This document shows positions 25,996 to 35,203 of a stretch of 64,000 nt of DNA, piece after piece. This DNA comes from Novosphingobium barchaimii LL02 (GTDB taxonomy: Bacteria; Pseudomonadota; Alphaproteobacteria; Sphingomonadales; Sphingomonadaceae), in NCBI RefSeq assembly GCF_001046635.1, contig NZ_KQ130455.1, forward strand, positions 251,103 through 315,102, in the 5' to 3' direction. A model generated the notes under the pieces. It was not told the DNA's origin. It was given only the letters and a program-made list of their open reading frames with translations, and searched no databases. The position numbers were made by a program, and so were the translations under genes. Every line of letters begins with the position of its first letter. Positions within the stretch are counted from its first letter, which is position 1.

Positions 25996-26793
25996 ATGAC
26001 TGCCAGCACCGATCTTTCGCAGGACCACGGCGCCGACCACGGCGCTACCGATGCCGCGCTTCTTGCCCAGAATGGCGGGCTCGAGGTTATTTCGATCGCC
26101 AAAAGCTATGACAAGCGCACCGTCCTGAGCGATATCTCGCTTTCGGTGGCGAAGGGTGAGGTTCTCGGCCTGCTCGGACCCAATGGTGCGGGCAAGACCA
26201 CCTGTTTCTATTCGATCATGGGGCTGGTGCGCCCTGATTCGGGCCGTATTCTGATGGACGGCGTCGACGTGACCCGCCTGCCGATGTACCGACGTGCAAT
26301 CCTCGGGCTAGGCTATCTGCCGCAGGAAACCTCGATCTTCCGGGGCATGACGGTTGAGCAGAATATCAGCGCCGTGCTCGAACTCAACGAGCCCGACCGC
26401 GATGTCCGCCAAGCCGAGCTGGACCGGCTGCTCGACGAATTCGGCCTCACCCGCCTGCGCTCAAGCGCGGCGATGGCGCTTTCGGGCGGTGAACGTCGTC
26501 GGTGCGAGATAGCCCGCGCATTGGCCGCCAAGCCTTCGATCATGCTGCTGGACGAACCGTTCGCGGGCATCGATCCCCTGTCGATCTCGGACATTCGCGA
26601 CCTAGTGCGCGATCTCAAGACCCGCGGTATCGGTGTGCTCATCACCGACCATAACGTGCGGGAAACGCTCGACATCGTCGACCGTGCCTGCATCATATAC
26701 GGCGGCCAGGTCCTCTTTGCCGGCAGCCCCGAGGCACTGGTGGCGGACGAGAACGTGCGCAGGCTCTATCTGGGTGAAGGCTTCACGCTGTAA
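25996..26793 (+). CDS. lptB: LptB, ATPase of the lipopolysaccharide export complex
   Basis: LptB powers the LptB2FGC transporter that extracts LPS from the inner membrane. The 265-aa protein has Walker A LLGPNGAGKTTCFYSIMGL, the Q-loop in LPQETSIFRGMTVEQN, signature ALSGGERRRCEIARAL, Walker B IMLLDEPFAGIDPLS and the H-loop LITDHNVRETLDI. An N-terminal extension of about 28 residues precedes the ABC domain. The ATG at 25996 was preferred over 25951. It is followed by rpoN 47 bp on, the usual alphaproteobacterial neighbour; lptA and lptC are not upstream here. Confidence 0.95.
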   Translation: MTASTDLSQDHGADHGATDAALLAQNGGLEVISIAKSYDKRTVLSDISLSVAKGEVLGLLGPNGAGKTTCFYSIMGLVRPDSGRILMDGVDVTRLPMYRRAILGLGYLPQETSIFRGMTVEQNISAVLELNEPDRDVRQAELDRLLDEFGLTRLRSSAAMALSGGERRRCEIARALAAKPSIMLLDEPFAGIDPLSISDIRDLVRDLKTRGIGVLITDHNVRETLDIVDRACIIYGGQVLFAGSPEALVADENVRRLYLGEGFTL

Positions 26794-26840
26794 TGGCTGG
26801 CCTGCGCGCCATGGACCCGTTCAGACAGGACGTCTGAGCC

Positions 26841-28355
26841 ATGGCTCTGGGGCCACGCCTGGATATCAGGCAGAGCCAGTCGCTGGTGATGACGCCGCAG
26901 CTTCAGCAGGCTATCAAGCTGCTGGCGCTGTCCAATCTTGAGATCGAAACCTTCATCGGCGAGGCGCTCGACGCCAATCCATTGCTGGACGTGGGCGCGG
27001 CGGCATCCGGCGATTCGGTTGAGATGCCCGGTGAGGCACCTCTCGACGAGCGGCGCACGACGCTGGAAGGTTCTTCCGTCGACCAGTTGATCGGTGAAGG
27101 CCGCGCCGCCGATGACCGTCCGCTAGACATCGATACTGGCGCGCTCGACCGCGACCGCGACACCGGCGATGGACAGTTGCGCGCCGATAGCGCCGACTGG
27201 GGCGCCGAAGTGCGCGGTGCCGGCGGTGAAGAAGGCCCGGGCATCGATGACCGCCCTGCACTGGGCGGGACGCTGGTCGAGCATCTGGAAGCGCAGGTCG
27301 GCGCCGCCGCGCGCGATTCGCTGACCGCCGGGATAGCGCATTACATCATCGGGCAGCTTGACGAGGCGGGGTATCTTGCGGTGAGCCTGCCCGAACTGGC
27401 GGGCGATCTTGGCCTCGAACTGGCCGAGATGGAGGCTGGCCTGGCACTGGTGCAGACGCTCGATCCGACCGGCGTCGGCGCGCGCACGCTTTCCGAATGC
27501 ATCGCGCTACAAGCCCGCGAGGCGGACCGCTACGACCCGCTGATGGCCCGGCTGATCGACAACCTCGATCTTCTGGCGCGCGGCGAACTGCCCCGGCTCA
27601 AGCGCCTTTGCGGCGTCGATGACGAGGACTTCGCCGACATGCTGGGCGAATTGCGTGGCTACGATCCCAAGCCCGGGCTGCGCTTTGGCGGCATGCCCAG
27701 CGGGGCGGTGACGCCCGATATTCTCGTCACGCCCCGCACCGATGGCGGCTGGGACATCGCGCTCAACCAGGCGACGCTGCCCAGGCTCATCGTCAACCGG
27801 GACTACTATGTCGAACTGAAGGGCGACTGCGCGGACAAGACTTCGCGCGCCTGGCTTTCGGACAAGCTGGCCGATGCCAATTGGCTGATAAAGGCGCTCG
27901 ACCAAAGGCAGAAGACCATTCTCAAGGTCGCTGCCGAACTGGTGAAGCAGCAAGAGGGCTTCTTCCGCCACGGCGTCTCGCAGCTCAGGCCGCTGACGCT
28001 GCGCACGGTGGCTGAGGCTATCGGAATGCACGAATCGACCGTCAGCCGGGTCACATCGAACAAGTTTCTCAACTGCCCGCGCGGCACGTATGAACTGAAG
28101 TTCTTCTTCAGCTCGGGCGTTGCTTCAGCGGACGGTGAGGGCGGGGCTTCGGCAGAAGCGGTCAAGGCCGCGATCCGTCAATTGATCGATGCCGAGGATG
28201 CCAAGACGATCCTGTCCGACGACGCGCTGGTCGACCTGCTCAAGGCCAAGGGGTTTGAACTGGCGCGGCGTACCGTCGCCAAATACCGAGAGGCTATCGG
28301 GCTGGGCAGCTCGGTGCAGCGCCGCCGCCAGAAAGCCCTTGCCGCAGCACGATAA
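26841..28355 (+). CDS. rpoN: RNA polymerase sigma-54 factor RpoN
   Basis: The 504-aa protein has the Q/L-rich region I (LDIRQSQSLVMTPQLQQAI), an acidic region II of about 80 residues, the core-binding region III and the HTH near residue 385 (RTVAEAIGMHESTVSRVTSN), ending with the RpoN box ARRTVAKYREAIGLG. The RpoN box reads -24 elements of sigma-54 promoters. It lies directly after lptB on the same strand and is probably co-transcribed. Full-length and intact. Confidence 0.96.
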   Translation: MALGPRLDIRQSQSLVMTPQLQQAIKLLALSNLEIETFIGEALDANPLLDVGAAASGDSVEMPGEAPLDERRTTLEGSSVDQLIGEGRAADDRPLDIDTGALDRDRDTGDGQLRADSADWGAEVRGAGGEEGPGIDDRPALGGTLVEHLEAQVGAAARDSLTAGIAHYIIGQLDEAGYLAVSLPELAGDLGLELAEMEAGLALVQTLDPTGVGARTLSECIALQAREADRYDPLMARLIDNLDLLARGELPRLKRLCGVDDEDFADMLGELRGYDPKPGLRFGGMPSGAVTPDILVTPRTDGGWDIALNQATLPRLIVNRDYYVELKGDCADKTSRAWLSDKLADANWLIKALDQRQKTILKVAAELVKQQEGFFRHGVSQLRPLTLRTVAEAIGMHESTVSRVTSNKFLNCPRGTYELKFFFSSGVASADGEGGASAEAVKAAIRQLIDAEDAKTILSDDALVDLLKAKGFELARRTVAKYREAIGLGSSVQRRRQKALAAAR

Positions 28356-28389
28356 CTGCCCGGCAATGCTGCACCGCAATAGGAAATAA

Positions 28390-28470
28390 GCATGATGATA
28401 ATAACTATGTCTAATTAAACGCTTGGTATCCTTAGTAAAAAATAATTCCCAAGCGAATTAGTCGTGATAT
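28390..28470. other. AT-rich intergenic stretch with a dyad
   Basis: The gap between rpoN and the TonB-like gene is much more AT-rich than its surroundings. It contains an inverted repeat ACGCTTGG ... CCAAGCG flanked by AATTA on both sides (about 28416-28461). It could be a promoter or operator for the downstream gene. Confidence 0.35.
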
Positions 28471-28541
28471 CCTCGATGCCATGAACGGTGCCGGGGCTGC
28501 GATGGGTCGCAGAACTTGGGCCGCATGAGGAGAGGATGCCC

Positions 28542-29240
28542 ATGTCATTCAGAGAACCTTATGCTGACGGATATTCCGGTAATCGAAAAAAGGCGCTGAC
28601 CGGCGGTATCGTGGCCCTGATCCAGGGTGGTCTTGCGATCGCGCTGGTGAATGGCTTTGCCGTAAACCTGTTCGCGCCCGAACCTCCCAGACATTTGCCC
28701 AGTAATCTTTACCCCACTGCCCCCGTTCCGCCCCAGGCCACGGAAACGCCCAAGGTCCTTCCTGAAGAGCGGGTGCAGATGGACACGCCTTTAAGGGCGC
28801 CTGACGCCAGGCTGCCGGTCGTCCCTGATACCACGCTGACGGTCCTGCCAATCGGCCCGGTGCAGCCGACAGGCGGGGTGATCGACAGGGGTGAAACTTT
28901 CACCGTCGCCCCTATGCCCAGCGATCCGCCTGCCCGCTTCGCATCGAAGGCCGCCAAGCCGCGCGGCAACGTGGCGGGTTGGGTGACGACGGACGATTAT
29001 CCCACTACCGACATTCGCGCCGGGCACACCGGGACGGTACGTTTCCGTCTTACTATCGACCTCGCGGGCCGGGTAACCGGCTGCACCGTCACCCACTCTA
29101 GCGGTTATGCCGGGCTGGATGCCGCCACCTGTCGGAATGTAGCCAAGCGCGCCCGCTTCGACGCGGCCAGCGACGCGATGGGCGACAAGGTTGCCGGTAC
29201 ATACGACGGGACCATCCGCTGGGTCATCCCGCAGGACTAA
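28542..29240 (+). CDS. TonB family protein
   Basis: The 232-aa protein has one N-terminal membrane segment (GGIVALIQGGLAIALVNGFA), a long proline-rich periplasmic linker and a C-terminal TonB domain: AGHTGTVRFRLTIDLAGRVT followed by GCTVTHSSGYAGLDAATCRN and ending in YDGTIRWVIPQ. That is the periplasmic part that energises TonB-dependent receptors. ATG at 28542 or 28536 both fit the GAGGAGAGG upstream. No exbB or exbD lies next to it, so it is probably an accessory TonB. Confidence 0.85.
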   Translation: MSFREPYADGYSGNRKKALTGGIVALIQGGLAIALVNGFAVNLFAPEPPRHLPSNLYPTAPVPPQATETPKVLPEERVQMDTPLRAPDARLPVVPDTTLTVLPIGPVQPTGGVIDRGETFTVAPMPSDPPARFASKAAKPRGNVAGWVTTDDYPTTDIRAGHTGTVRFRLTIDLAGRVTGCTVTHSSGYAGLDAATCRNVAKRARFDAASDAMGDKVAGTYDGTIRWVIPQD

Positions 29241-29452
29241 GGGGCAACGAGTTCCCCGGGGCGGCACCCGGGGCGCCCAGTCGGAGCGAGGCCGTTTTTC
29301 CGCAGAAAGGCCCGCTCCGGCCGACAAGTTCTGACCTGCCTGCGCTCTTACCATTGGCCGGGAAGAACCTTCGGCATATGCGTAGAGGCGCTTTTCACGC
29401 CCTTCATCATGCCGTCCTAGCTTGCAGACCGGCGGCAGTCGGAGGCGCAGGC

Positions 29453-30748
29453 ATGATCCCCAGAACGTTTCACTTCATCTGGGTGGGCGACGAGAGCAAG
29501 CGCCCGGACAACTGCATGGAAACATGGCGCGCCGCCCATCCCGACTGGCGTTTCCACTTATGGGGCAATGCCGAACTCGACGGCCGCGGCTGGATCAATG
29601 CGGACCACATGGCGCAAATGCGCACCCGCGAACTGAACGGCGTGGCCGACATGATGCGCTGGGAAATCCTGCTCGAACACGGCGGCGTGGTATTCGATGC
29701 CGATGCGATCTGCACCGCGCCCCTCGATGACTGGCTGCTCGACTGCGAGGCTTTCGCCTGTTGGGAAAGCGAAATCGCCCGGCCCGGACTGATCGCCGCC
29801 GGATATTTCGGCTGCCGGCCCGGTAATTCCTTCGTCCGGCAGATCGTCGAGGACATCGCCGCCTTGCCCAGCGTAACGGATGCGATGGCGTGGCAGACGG
29901 TCGGCCCGCAGCGCCTAACCGACAGCTACCGCAAGCATCGCTATACTCCGCTGCGCATCTACCCCAGTCACTACTTCATACCGCGTCACTTCACCGGGGT
30001 GAAGTATGAAGGATCGGACAAGGTCTATGCCCATCAACTTTGGGGCTCGACGCTGGGCATCTACGACGGGATATATGAGGCTGACGTTTCCGCCATAGCG
30101 GCGCCCGCCATTTCGCCCGAGTCGCAGGAACCCGCGAACTCGCCGCTGAAATCGAACCATGCGCCTTATTTCCTCCAGAGGGTGCCGGTGAGCGCGGAAC
30201 TGGAGGGCCTTGGCCGACTCGACGTGCTGCGGGGCCTGTGCGCCGGGCAGCGGGTGCTCCATGTCGGCTGCGCGGACTGGCCGATCACCGATCCTGCCAC
30301 TTCGCTGCATGTCGCGCTGGAACCGCATTGCACGGCACTCGACGGTCTCGATCCCCATGCCGAGGCGCTGGAGGCGCTGCGGCCGCATGTCTCGGGCGAA
30401 TTGTTCACCGACTTCGCGCAAGTGACAGGCAGTTACGATGTCGTGCTGGTACCCGAGGTGATGGAGCATGTGCCCGACGTCGCCGCCTTCCTGGCGCAAG
30501 TGGAGGCGGTCGATGCGGGGCTGTTCCTGATATCGGTGCCCGATGCCTTTCAGTGTGGGCAGCGCCATTTCGACTATGTGGGCCAGACGGGCATATTTCT
30601 GGAGGCGGTCCACCCGGATCACAACCACTGGTATTCGCCCTATACCTTTGCCAATACGTTGACGAAGTACACGCGGCTGGACTTGCAGCGGCTGTGGTTC
30701 TTCAACCGGATTTCGTTGCTGGCTCTGCTTAGCAGGCGGGAGCTTTGA
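29453..30748 (+). CDS. Two-domain protein: GT32-like glycosyltransferase and methyltransferase-like domain
   Basis: The first 210 residues are a sugar-binding DXD glycosyltransferase of the GT32 (OCH1/Gly_transf_sug) type: IPRTFHFIWVGDE, ELNGVADMMRWEILLEHGGV and then VFDADAICTAPLDDW with the DXD. The second part from about residue 255 has a SAM methyltransferase-like fold start (RVLHVGCADWPI, later YDVVLVPEVMEHVPDV). The start ATG 29453 has a GGAGG upstream; the longer frame from 29354 is not conserved. It is alone between tonB and dinB. Probable role in surface polysaccharide; donor unknown. Confidence 0.8.
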   Translation: MIPRTFHFIWVGDESKRPDNCMETWRAAHPDWRFHLWGNAELDGRGWINADHMAQMRTRELNGVADMMRWEILLEHGGVVFDADAICTAPLDDWLLDCEAFACWESEIARPGLIAAGYFGCRPGNSFVRQIVEDIAALPSVTDAMAWQTVGPQRLTDSYRKHRYTPLRIYPSHYFIPRHFTGVKYEGSDKVYAHQLWGSTLGIYDGIYEADVSAIAAPAISPESQEPANSPLKSNHAPYFLQRVPVSAELEGLGRLDVLRGLCAGQRVLHVGCADWPITDPATSLHVALEPHCTALDGLDPHAEALEALRPHVSGELFTDFAQVTGSYDVVLVPEVMEHVPDVAAFLAQVEAVDAGLFLISVPDAFQCGQRHFDYVGQTGIFLEAVHPDHNHWYSPYTFANTLTKYTRLDLQRLWFFNRISLLALLSRREL

Positions 30749-30752
30749 GGCT

Positions 30753-31865
30753 CTAGAGCAGCGACAACTGCCCATCCGCTGCGGGCCGAGCCTCTTCCTC
30801 CTGCTCCAGCGCCGAGAGGGTGAGGCCCATCAGCCGGATCGGCTGGGGCAGGGGCAGTTGGTCTTCCAGCAAGGCATGGCCGATGCCGGCGAACTGTGCT
30901 TTGTCCGCGACGAAATGGGTGAGCGAGCGGGCGCGGGTCAGGGTCTGGAAATCGGCGTAGCGCAGTTTCAGTGTGACTGTGCGGCCACGCGTTTCGGCCC
31001 GTTCGATGCGCTCCCATACCACGTCGATGATGTGATCCATCGTTTCCCGAAGCGCCGCCGGGTCCTCGATGTTCTCGAAGAACGTGCGTTCGGCGCCCAG
31101 CGACTTGCGCGGGCGATCGGCGCGGACCTGCCGCAGGTCCACCCCTCGGGCCGCGCGGAACAGGTACTCGGCGAAGCTGCCGAAGTTGGCGCGCAGGAAG
31201 GCGAGGTCCTTGGTGGCAAGGTCCGCGCCGGTCTCTATGCCCAGCCGCGCCATTTTCTCGGCGCCGCGCGGGCCGACGCCGTGGAAGCGGCGAACCGGCA
31301 GGCCCGCGACGAACTGCGCGCCCTGACCGGGACGGATAACGCAAAGGCCGTCGGGTTTGTTCTCATCGCTGGCGAGCTTGGCGAGGAACTTGTTGTAGGA
31401 AACCCCGGCGCTTGCGGTCAGCTGCGTGTCGGCCTTGATGCGGCGGCGAATTTCCTGTGCGATGCGGGTGGCAGACCCGATACCCTTGAGATCGGCGGTG
31501 ACGTCAAGGTAGGCCTCGTCGAGGGAGAGCGGCTCGACGTGGGGGGTATAGTCCAGGAAGATCGCGCGGATCTGCTGGCTGACCTCGCGGTAGACCTCGA
31601 AGCGGGGCTTGCGGAACACCAGTTCGGGACAAAGTCGCGAGGCGCGGACCGAGGGCATCGCCGAGCGCACGCCGAAGCGGCGGGCCTCATAGCTGGCTGC
31701 GGCGACCACCCCGCGGCCCGACGAGCCGCCGACCGCCACCGGGAGTCCTCGCAGCGATGGATCGTCTCGCTGTTCGACGCTGGCGTAGAAGGCGTCCATG
31801 TCGACGTGGATGATCTTGCGCAGGCCATCTGCTTCTTCTTCGCGCTGTTCGTCCTGCGGTGACAT
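30753..31865 (-). CDS. dinB: DNA polymerase IV (Y family)
   Basis: The 370-aa protein has the Y-family catalytic motifs: HVDMDAFYASVEQRDDPSLR with the first Asp, PLSLDEAYLDVTADLKG with the second Asp/Glu pair, and the GVSYNKFLAKLASDENKPDG motif, then the little-finger domain. A C-terminal DGQLSLL resembles the clamp-binding motif QLSLF. It carries out error-prone bypass synthesis under DNA damage. The stop lies only 4 bp from the convergent glycosyltransferase gene. Confidence 0.96.
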   Translation of the reverse strand: MSPQDEQREEEADGLRKIIHVDMDAFYASVEQRDDPSLRGLPVAVGGSSGRGVVAAASYEARRFGVRSAMPSVRASRLCPELVFRKPRFEVYREVSQQIRAIFLDYTPHVEPLSLDEAYLDVTADLKGIGSATRIAQEIRRRIKADTQLTASAGVSYNKFLAKLASDENKPDGLCVIRPGQGAQFVAGLPVRRFHGVGPRGAEKMARLGIETGADLATKDLAFLRANFGSFAEYLFRAARGVDLRQVRADRPRKSLGAERTFFENIEDPAALRETMDHIIDVVWERIERAETRGRTVTLKLRYADFQTLTRARSLTHFVADKAQFAGIGHALLEDQLPLPQPIRLMGLTLSALEQEEEARPAADGQLSLL

Positions 31866-31957
31866 CGGGTCTCATATAGCGCCGCCCGCCGCGAAAGCGC
31901 CATCGGCGACGTTATTATGGCTGGCTAACCAGCGGTAAGTGCGGCAATGCCCCTTCC

Positions 31958-33220
31958 ATGCATGCCCCCGATGCCAATCCGCCTCAGTTCCCGATGAAGG
32001 AGCTGGAATTCGTGGCCATGATGGCTTCGCTTCAGGCTTTGCAGGCTTTGGCGATCGACGTCATGTTGCCTGCGCTGGGCGCGATCAGCAAGGACCTGCA
32101 GCTTGCCGACCCCAACCAGCGGCAGCTCATCATCGGCGTGTTTTTGATCTGCGCGGGGCTGGGTTCGCTGTTTCCCGGTGCGTTGGCCGACCGCTTCGGG
32201 CGGCGTCCGGTGGTGCTGGTGGCGATCGCCGCTTACATGCTGCTTTCGCTGCTTTGTGCGATTTCCGGCAGCTTCGAACTGCTGCTTGTCGCGCGCGGGG
32301 TGATGGGCGCTGTCACTTCGGCGATGATGGTCATGCCGATGACGATCCTGCGCGACCGGTTCGACGGGGACCGCATGGCGCGTACCCAGTCGCTGATCGC
32401 CATGACCTTCATGGTCGTGCCGATGATCGCGCCGATGATCGGGCAGTCGGTACTGCTGTTCGCCGGGTGGCGCTGGATTTTCGGGATCATGGGCGGCCTT
32501 GCCGGCGGCGTCTTCGCCTGGGCCTGGATGCGCCTGCCTGAAACCCTGCACCCGGAATTCCGCCAGCCGGTGGACCTCAAGGTGATCGCCGGCAACATGG
32601 GGCTGGCCCTGCGAGAGCGGGCGGCACTGGGCTATTTCCTCGGTGCGGCGCTGACGCAGGGGGCGATGTTCGGCTATCTCAACAGCGCGCAGCAGCTGGT
32701 GGGAGAGCACTTCGGCGCGGGCACCCTGTTCCCCGTGATGTTCGGCGGCATGGCGCTGGTCATGGCCTGCACCAACTTCGCCAATTCGCGCATTGTTGAG
32801 CGTTTCGGCGCGCGCCGGGTGAGCCACGCCGCGCTGCTGACCTATATCGGACTGGCTGCGGTACACCTGCTTCTGGCCTTCCGGGGCGAGGGACTGTGGA
32901 CCTTCCTGATACTGATGACGCTGAGCATGTGCATGATGAGCTTCATGGGCGCCAACTTCCAGGCGATCGCTCTGCAGCCCTTCGCGCGGATCGCGGGCGC
33001 GGCGGCATCGGTGATGTCGTTCGTGCGCGTGGTGCTCGGGGCGGTTCTGGGTTCGCTGATCGGGCAGGCCTACGACGACAGCGCCCGGCCGATTCTGGCC
33101 GCCATGGTGGTTTTCGGTCTGGGTGCGCTGGTGCTGGTGCTTTATTCCGAACATGGCCGGCTGTTCCGCCGCATCAATCCGCCCGGCTACTACAAGAACC
33201 AGCCGCCAGTGGCGCACTGA
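31958..33220 (+). CDS. Bcr/CflA-type major facilitator drug transporter
   Basis: The 420-aa protein has about 12 hydrophobic segments and the MFS motif A in the loop between segments 2 and 3 (GALADRFGRRPVVL), with the DHA1-typical opening LQALQALAIDVMLPALGAI and RGVMGAVTSAMMVMPMTILR. Bcr/CflA proteins pump out sulfonamides, bicyclomycin or chloramphenicol; the substrate here cannot be read from sequence. It is transcribed alone and followed by a strong terminator at 33262-33307. Confidence 0.88.
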   Translation: MHAPDANPPQFPMKELEFVAMMASLQALQALAIDVMLPALGAISKDLQLADPNQRQLIIGVFLICAGLGSLFPGALADRFGRRPVVLVAIAAYMLLSLLCAISGSFELLLVARGVMGAVTSAMMVMPMTILRDRFDGDRMARTQSLIAMTFMVVPMIAPMIGQSVLLFAGWRWIFGIMGGLAGGVFAWAWMRLPETLHPEFRQPVDLKVIAGNMGLALRERAALGYFLGAALTQGAMFGYLNSAQQLVGEHFGAGTLFPVMFGGMALVMACTNFANSRIVERFGARRVSHAALLTYIGLAAVHLLLAFRGEGLWTFLILMTLSMCMMSFMGANFQAIALQPFARIAGAAASVMSFVRVVLGAVLGSLIGQAYDDSARPILAAMVVFGLGALVLVLYSEHGRLFRRINPPGYYKNQPPVAH

Positions 33221-33261
33221 ACGGTCGGACGGCGCCGCGCCTCTTTGGAAATTGCGATGAA

Positions 33262-33307
33262 AACGAAACGACCCAGGCTAGCCTGAGCTGCCCTGGGTCG
33301 TTTCGTT
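33262..33307 (+). terminator. Intrinsic terminator after the Bcr/CflA gene
   Basis: A perfect 16-bp stem (AACGAAACGACCCAGG and its complement) with a 14-nt loop, 42 bp after the stop codon. The arm's A/T-rich base provides TTTCGTT. Confidence 0.85.
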
Positions 33308-33348
33308 GTTTGTAAGGGTATTTTGCGCTGCAGAGGTCAGCGCAAGGC

Positions 33349-33498
33349 CTAGACCCCGCGGCGACCGCGGAACAGCTGGACCAGACCGACGACGATCGCG
33401 ATCACCAGCAGCAGGTGGATCAGCGCACCCGATACCTTGAATACGACCAGCCCCAGCAACCAGAGAACGATCAGAATGGCGGCGATGGTGAACAGCAT
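33349..33498 (-). CDS. Small membrane protein, lmo0937/DUF5670 family
   Basis: The 49-aa protein has two short membrane helices: TIAAILIVLWLLGLVVF and ALIHLLLVIAIVVGLVQLF, ending in the basic RGRRGV. The order and size match the lmo0937-family peptides often seen near stress genes. The ATG at 33498 has an AGGAG 6 nt upstream. It is too short for the usual 60-residue ORF cutoff. Function unknown; it sits alone between the MFS gene and crtB. Confidence 0.8.
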   Translation of the reverse strand: MLFTIAAILIVLWLLGLVVFKVSGALIHLLLVIAIVVGLVQLFRGRRGV

Positions 33499-33591
33499 GG
33501 GTTTCTCCTGAGAGGTTGTGTGCAGGAGTAACGCATGGAGGCCGGGCTGGCTCCCGCGATTATTTCCAGAATGTGAAAAGGCCGCGCCGTT

Positions 33592-34599
33592 TCAGCGCTG
33601 TGCCCGTGCCAGTGCCGACAATTCGCGCCGGGACATTGCGGGCTTGTCCGCCACGGGCGCCGGGCCGCGCGCGGCCATGAACGCACGGGCGACGAAGGCC
33701 AGCTTGCGCCCCTTGCCGATGGTCACACGGTGGTCCCAGGCATGAGCGCCCAGCCGTCGCACCTCGCGCGCGATGCCGCCGTAAATGTTCGCAGCCGAGA
33801 GCACCGCCCAGCGCTGGCGGAAGGCCAGGCGCGCCGCGCCGACCCGGGCCGAGGCCTCGTAATCCTGGGCCATCGCGCAGGCCCGCGCCACTTGAGGGAC
33901 CAAGGCGCCGCGATAATGGGGCTTGGTCACTTCACCGGGCGGGATGTCGGCTTCGACCAGCCATTCGACGGGCAGGTAGCAGCGCCCGTTGGCGTCGTCC
34001 TCCCACACGTCTCGCACGATATTGCCGAGTTGGAAGGCGATGCCCAGGTCGCAGGCGCGGTCGAGGGTGTCCTCGTCCTCTGCCGGCACGCCCATCACGG
34101 CGGCCATCATCACCCCCACCGCGCCCGCCACGTGGTAGCAATAGCGCAGCATGTCGGCCTCGCTGCGCGGGCGCCAGTCGGCGGCGTCGAGCGCGAAGCC
34201 GGCCAGCACGTCCTCGACCATGGCGGGGGTCACCGGGGTTTCGCGCATCAGCTGGCCCAGCGCGTCAAAGGCGGATGAGCCGGTTTCCTCGCCCGCCATC
34301 GCGAGTTCGGTGAGGGTGCGGATCGTGGCGAGGCGCGATTCGGGGTCGAGCCGGGTGCCCAGCAGAACCGGTGCGGCGGGGTGGCCGTGGTCCTGCTCGT
34401 CAGCGATGTCATCGCAGGCGCGGCACCAGGCATAGAGCAGCCAGACCCGTTCGCGCGTGGTGCGATCGAACAGGCGGCTGGCGGCGGCGAAGCTCTTGGA
34501 ACCCTTGCGGATGGAATCGTGGGCGGCGGTGACAAGGGCGGCGCGCCGGGCGCGCCCACCTTCGTGAACGACGGATTCGAGAAGGTTTTCAGTCGGCAA
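33592..34599 (-). CDS. crtB: Phytoene synthase CrtB
   Basis: CrtB condenses two geranylgeranyl diphosphates to phytoene, the first committed carotenoid step. The 335-aa protein has the first aspartate-rich motif in YAWCRACDDIADEQD and the second in GNIVRDVWEDDANGRCYLP, both intact. The start is TTG at 34599, 9 nt after the LOG stop; the LOG stop codon is in frame upstream and there is no in-frame ATG nearby. It is the last gene of the crtY-crtI-DUF1851-LOG-crtB run. Confidence 0.95.
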   Translation of the reverse strand: MPTENLLESVVHEGGRARRAALVTAAHDSIRKGSKSFAAASRLFDRTTRERVWLLYAWCRACDDIADEQDHGHPAAPVLLGTRLDPESRLATIRTLTELAMAGEETGSSAFDALGQLMRETPVTPAMVEDVLAGFALDAADWRPRSEADMLRYCYHVAGAVGVMMAAVMGVPAEDEDTLDRACDLGIAFQLGNIVRDVWEDDANGRCYLPVEWLVEADIPPGEVTKPHYRGALVPQVARACAMAQDYEASARVGAARLAFRQRWAVLSAANIYGGIAREVRRLGAHAWDHRVTIGKGRKLAFVARAFMAARGPAPVADKPAMSRRELSALARAQR

Positions 34600-34608
34600 C
34601 TGAAAATC

Positions 34609-35202
34609 TCACAACGTGTTCGGATCCATGTTGACGATCGGCACGATCGGTTCGTGCGCACGCATCAGGTTCAGCAGCGGGTCCAGTTCCGTGCCGGAAA
34701 GGATGATGCCCTGGTGAGCGGGGCGCACGAAGCCCACGTCGGCCATGTGCCGGTTGAAGGCCAGCAGCCCGTCGTAGAACCCGAAGGCATTGAGCACGCC
34801 GACAGGCTTGTTGTGATAGCCCAGCTGCGACCAGCTTACCGCTTCCCACAGCTCGTCCATGGTGCCGACTCCGCCGGGCAGCACTAGGAAACCGTCGGAC
34901 AGGCGGGTGAAGGCAGCCTTGCGCTCATGCATGTCGGCAACGATGGTCAGTTCGCAGTCGTAGTTGGCGACTTCGCCGCCGCGTCCATTGCCGCCCACAA
35001 GGGCTTCGGGGATCACGCCCAGGCATTCGCCGCCAGCGGCCAGCGCCGCGCCGGCGACCGCGCCCATCAGGCCCAGGCGTCCGCCGCCGTAAACGACGCC
35101 AATGCCCTGCTGGGCCAGCGCGGTGCCCACATCGCGGGCAAGTTCGACGTAACGCGGATCGGCGGGGGTGGCGGAACCGCAGTAGACGGCGAGGCGCTTC
35201 AT
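34609..35202 (-). CDS. LOG-family protein (cytokinin riboside 5'-monophosphate phosphoribohydrolase-like)
   Basis: The 197-aa Rossmann-like protein has the LOG active-site motif PGGVGTMDELWEAVSWSQLG and an N-terminal VYGGGRLGLMGAVAGAALAAG. LOG proteins cut the N-glycosidic bond of nucleotide monophosphates. The ATG at 35202 was chosen because the longer TTG frame would extend into the upstream gene; it begins 1 nt after the upstream stop. Its place inside the carotenoid operon is unusual and its link to pigment synthesis is unknown. Confidence 0.88.
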   Translation of the reverse strand: MKRLAVYCGSATPADPRYVELARDVGTALAQQGIGVVYGGGRLGLMGAVAGAALAAGGECLGVIPEALVGGNGRGGEVANYDCELTIVADMHERKAAFTRLSDGFLVLPGGVGTMDELWEAVSWSQLGYHNKPVGVLNAFGFYDGLLAFNRHMADVGFVRPAHQGIILSGTELDPLLNLMRAHEPIVPIVNMDPNTL

Positions 35203-35203
35203 T

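Noticed and set aside
30858-31862. A 334-residue plus-strand frame opposite dinB
   Set aside because: dinB has complete catalytic motifs on the other strand; this frame has none.
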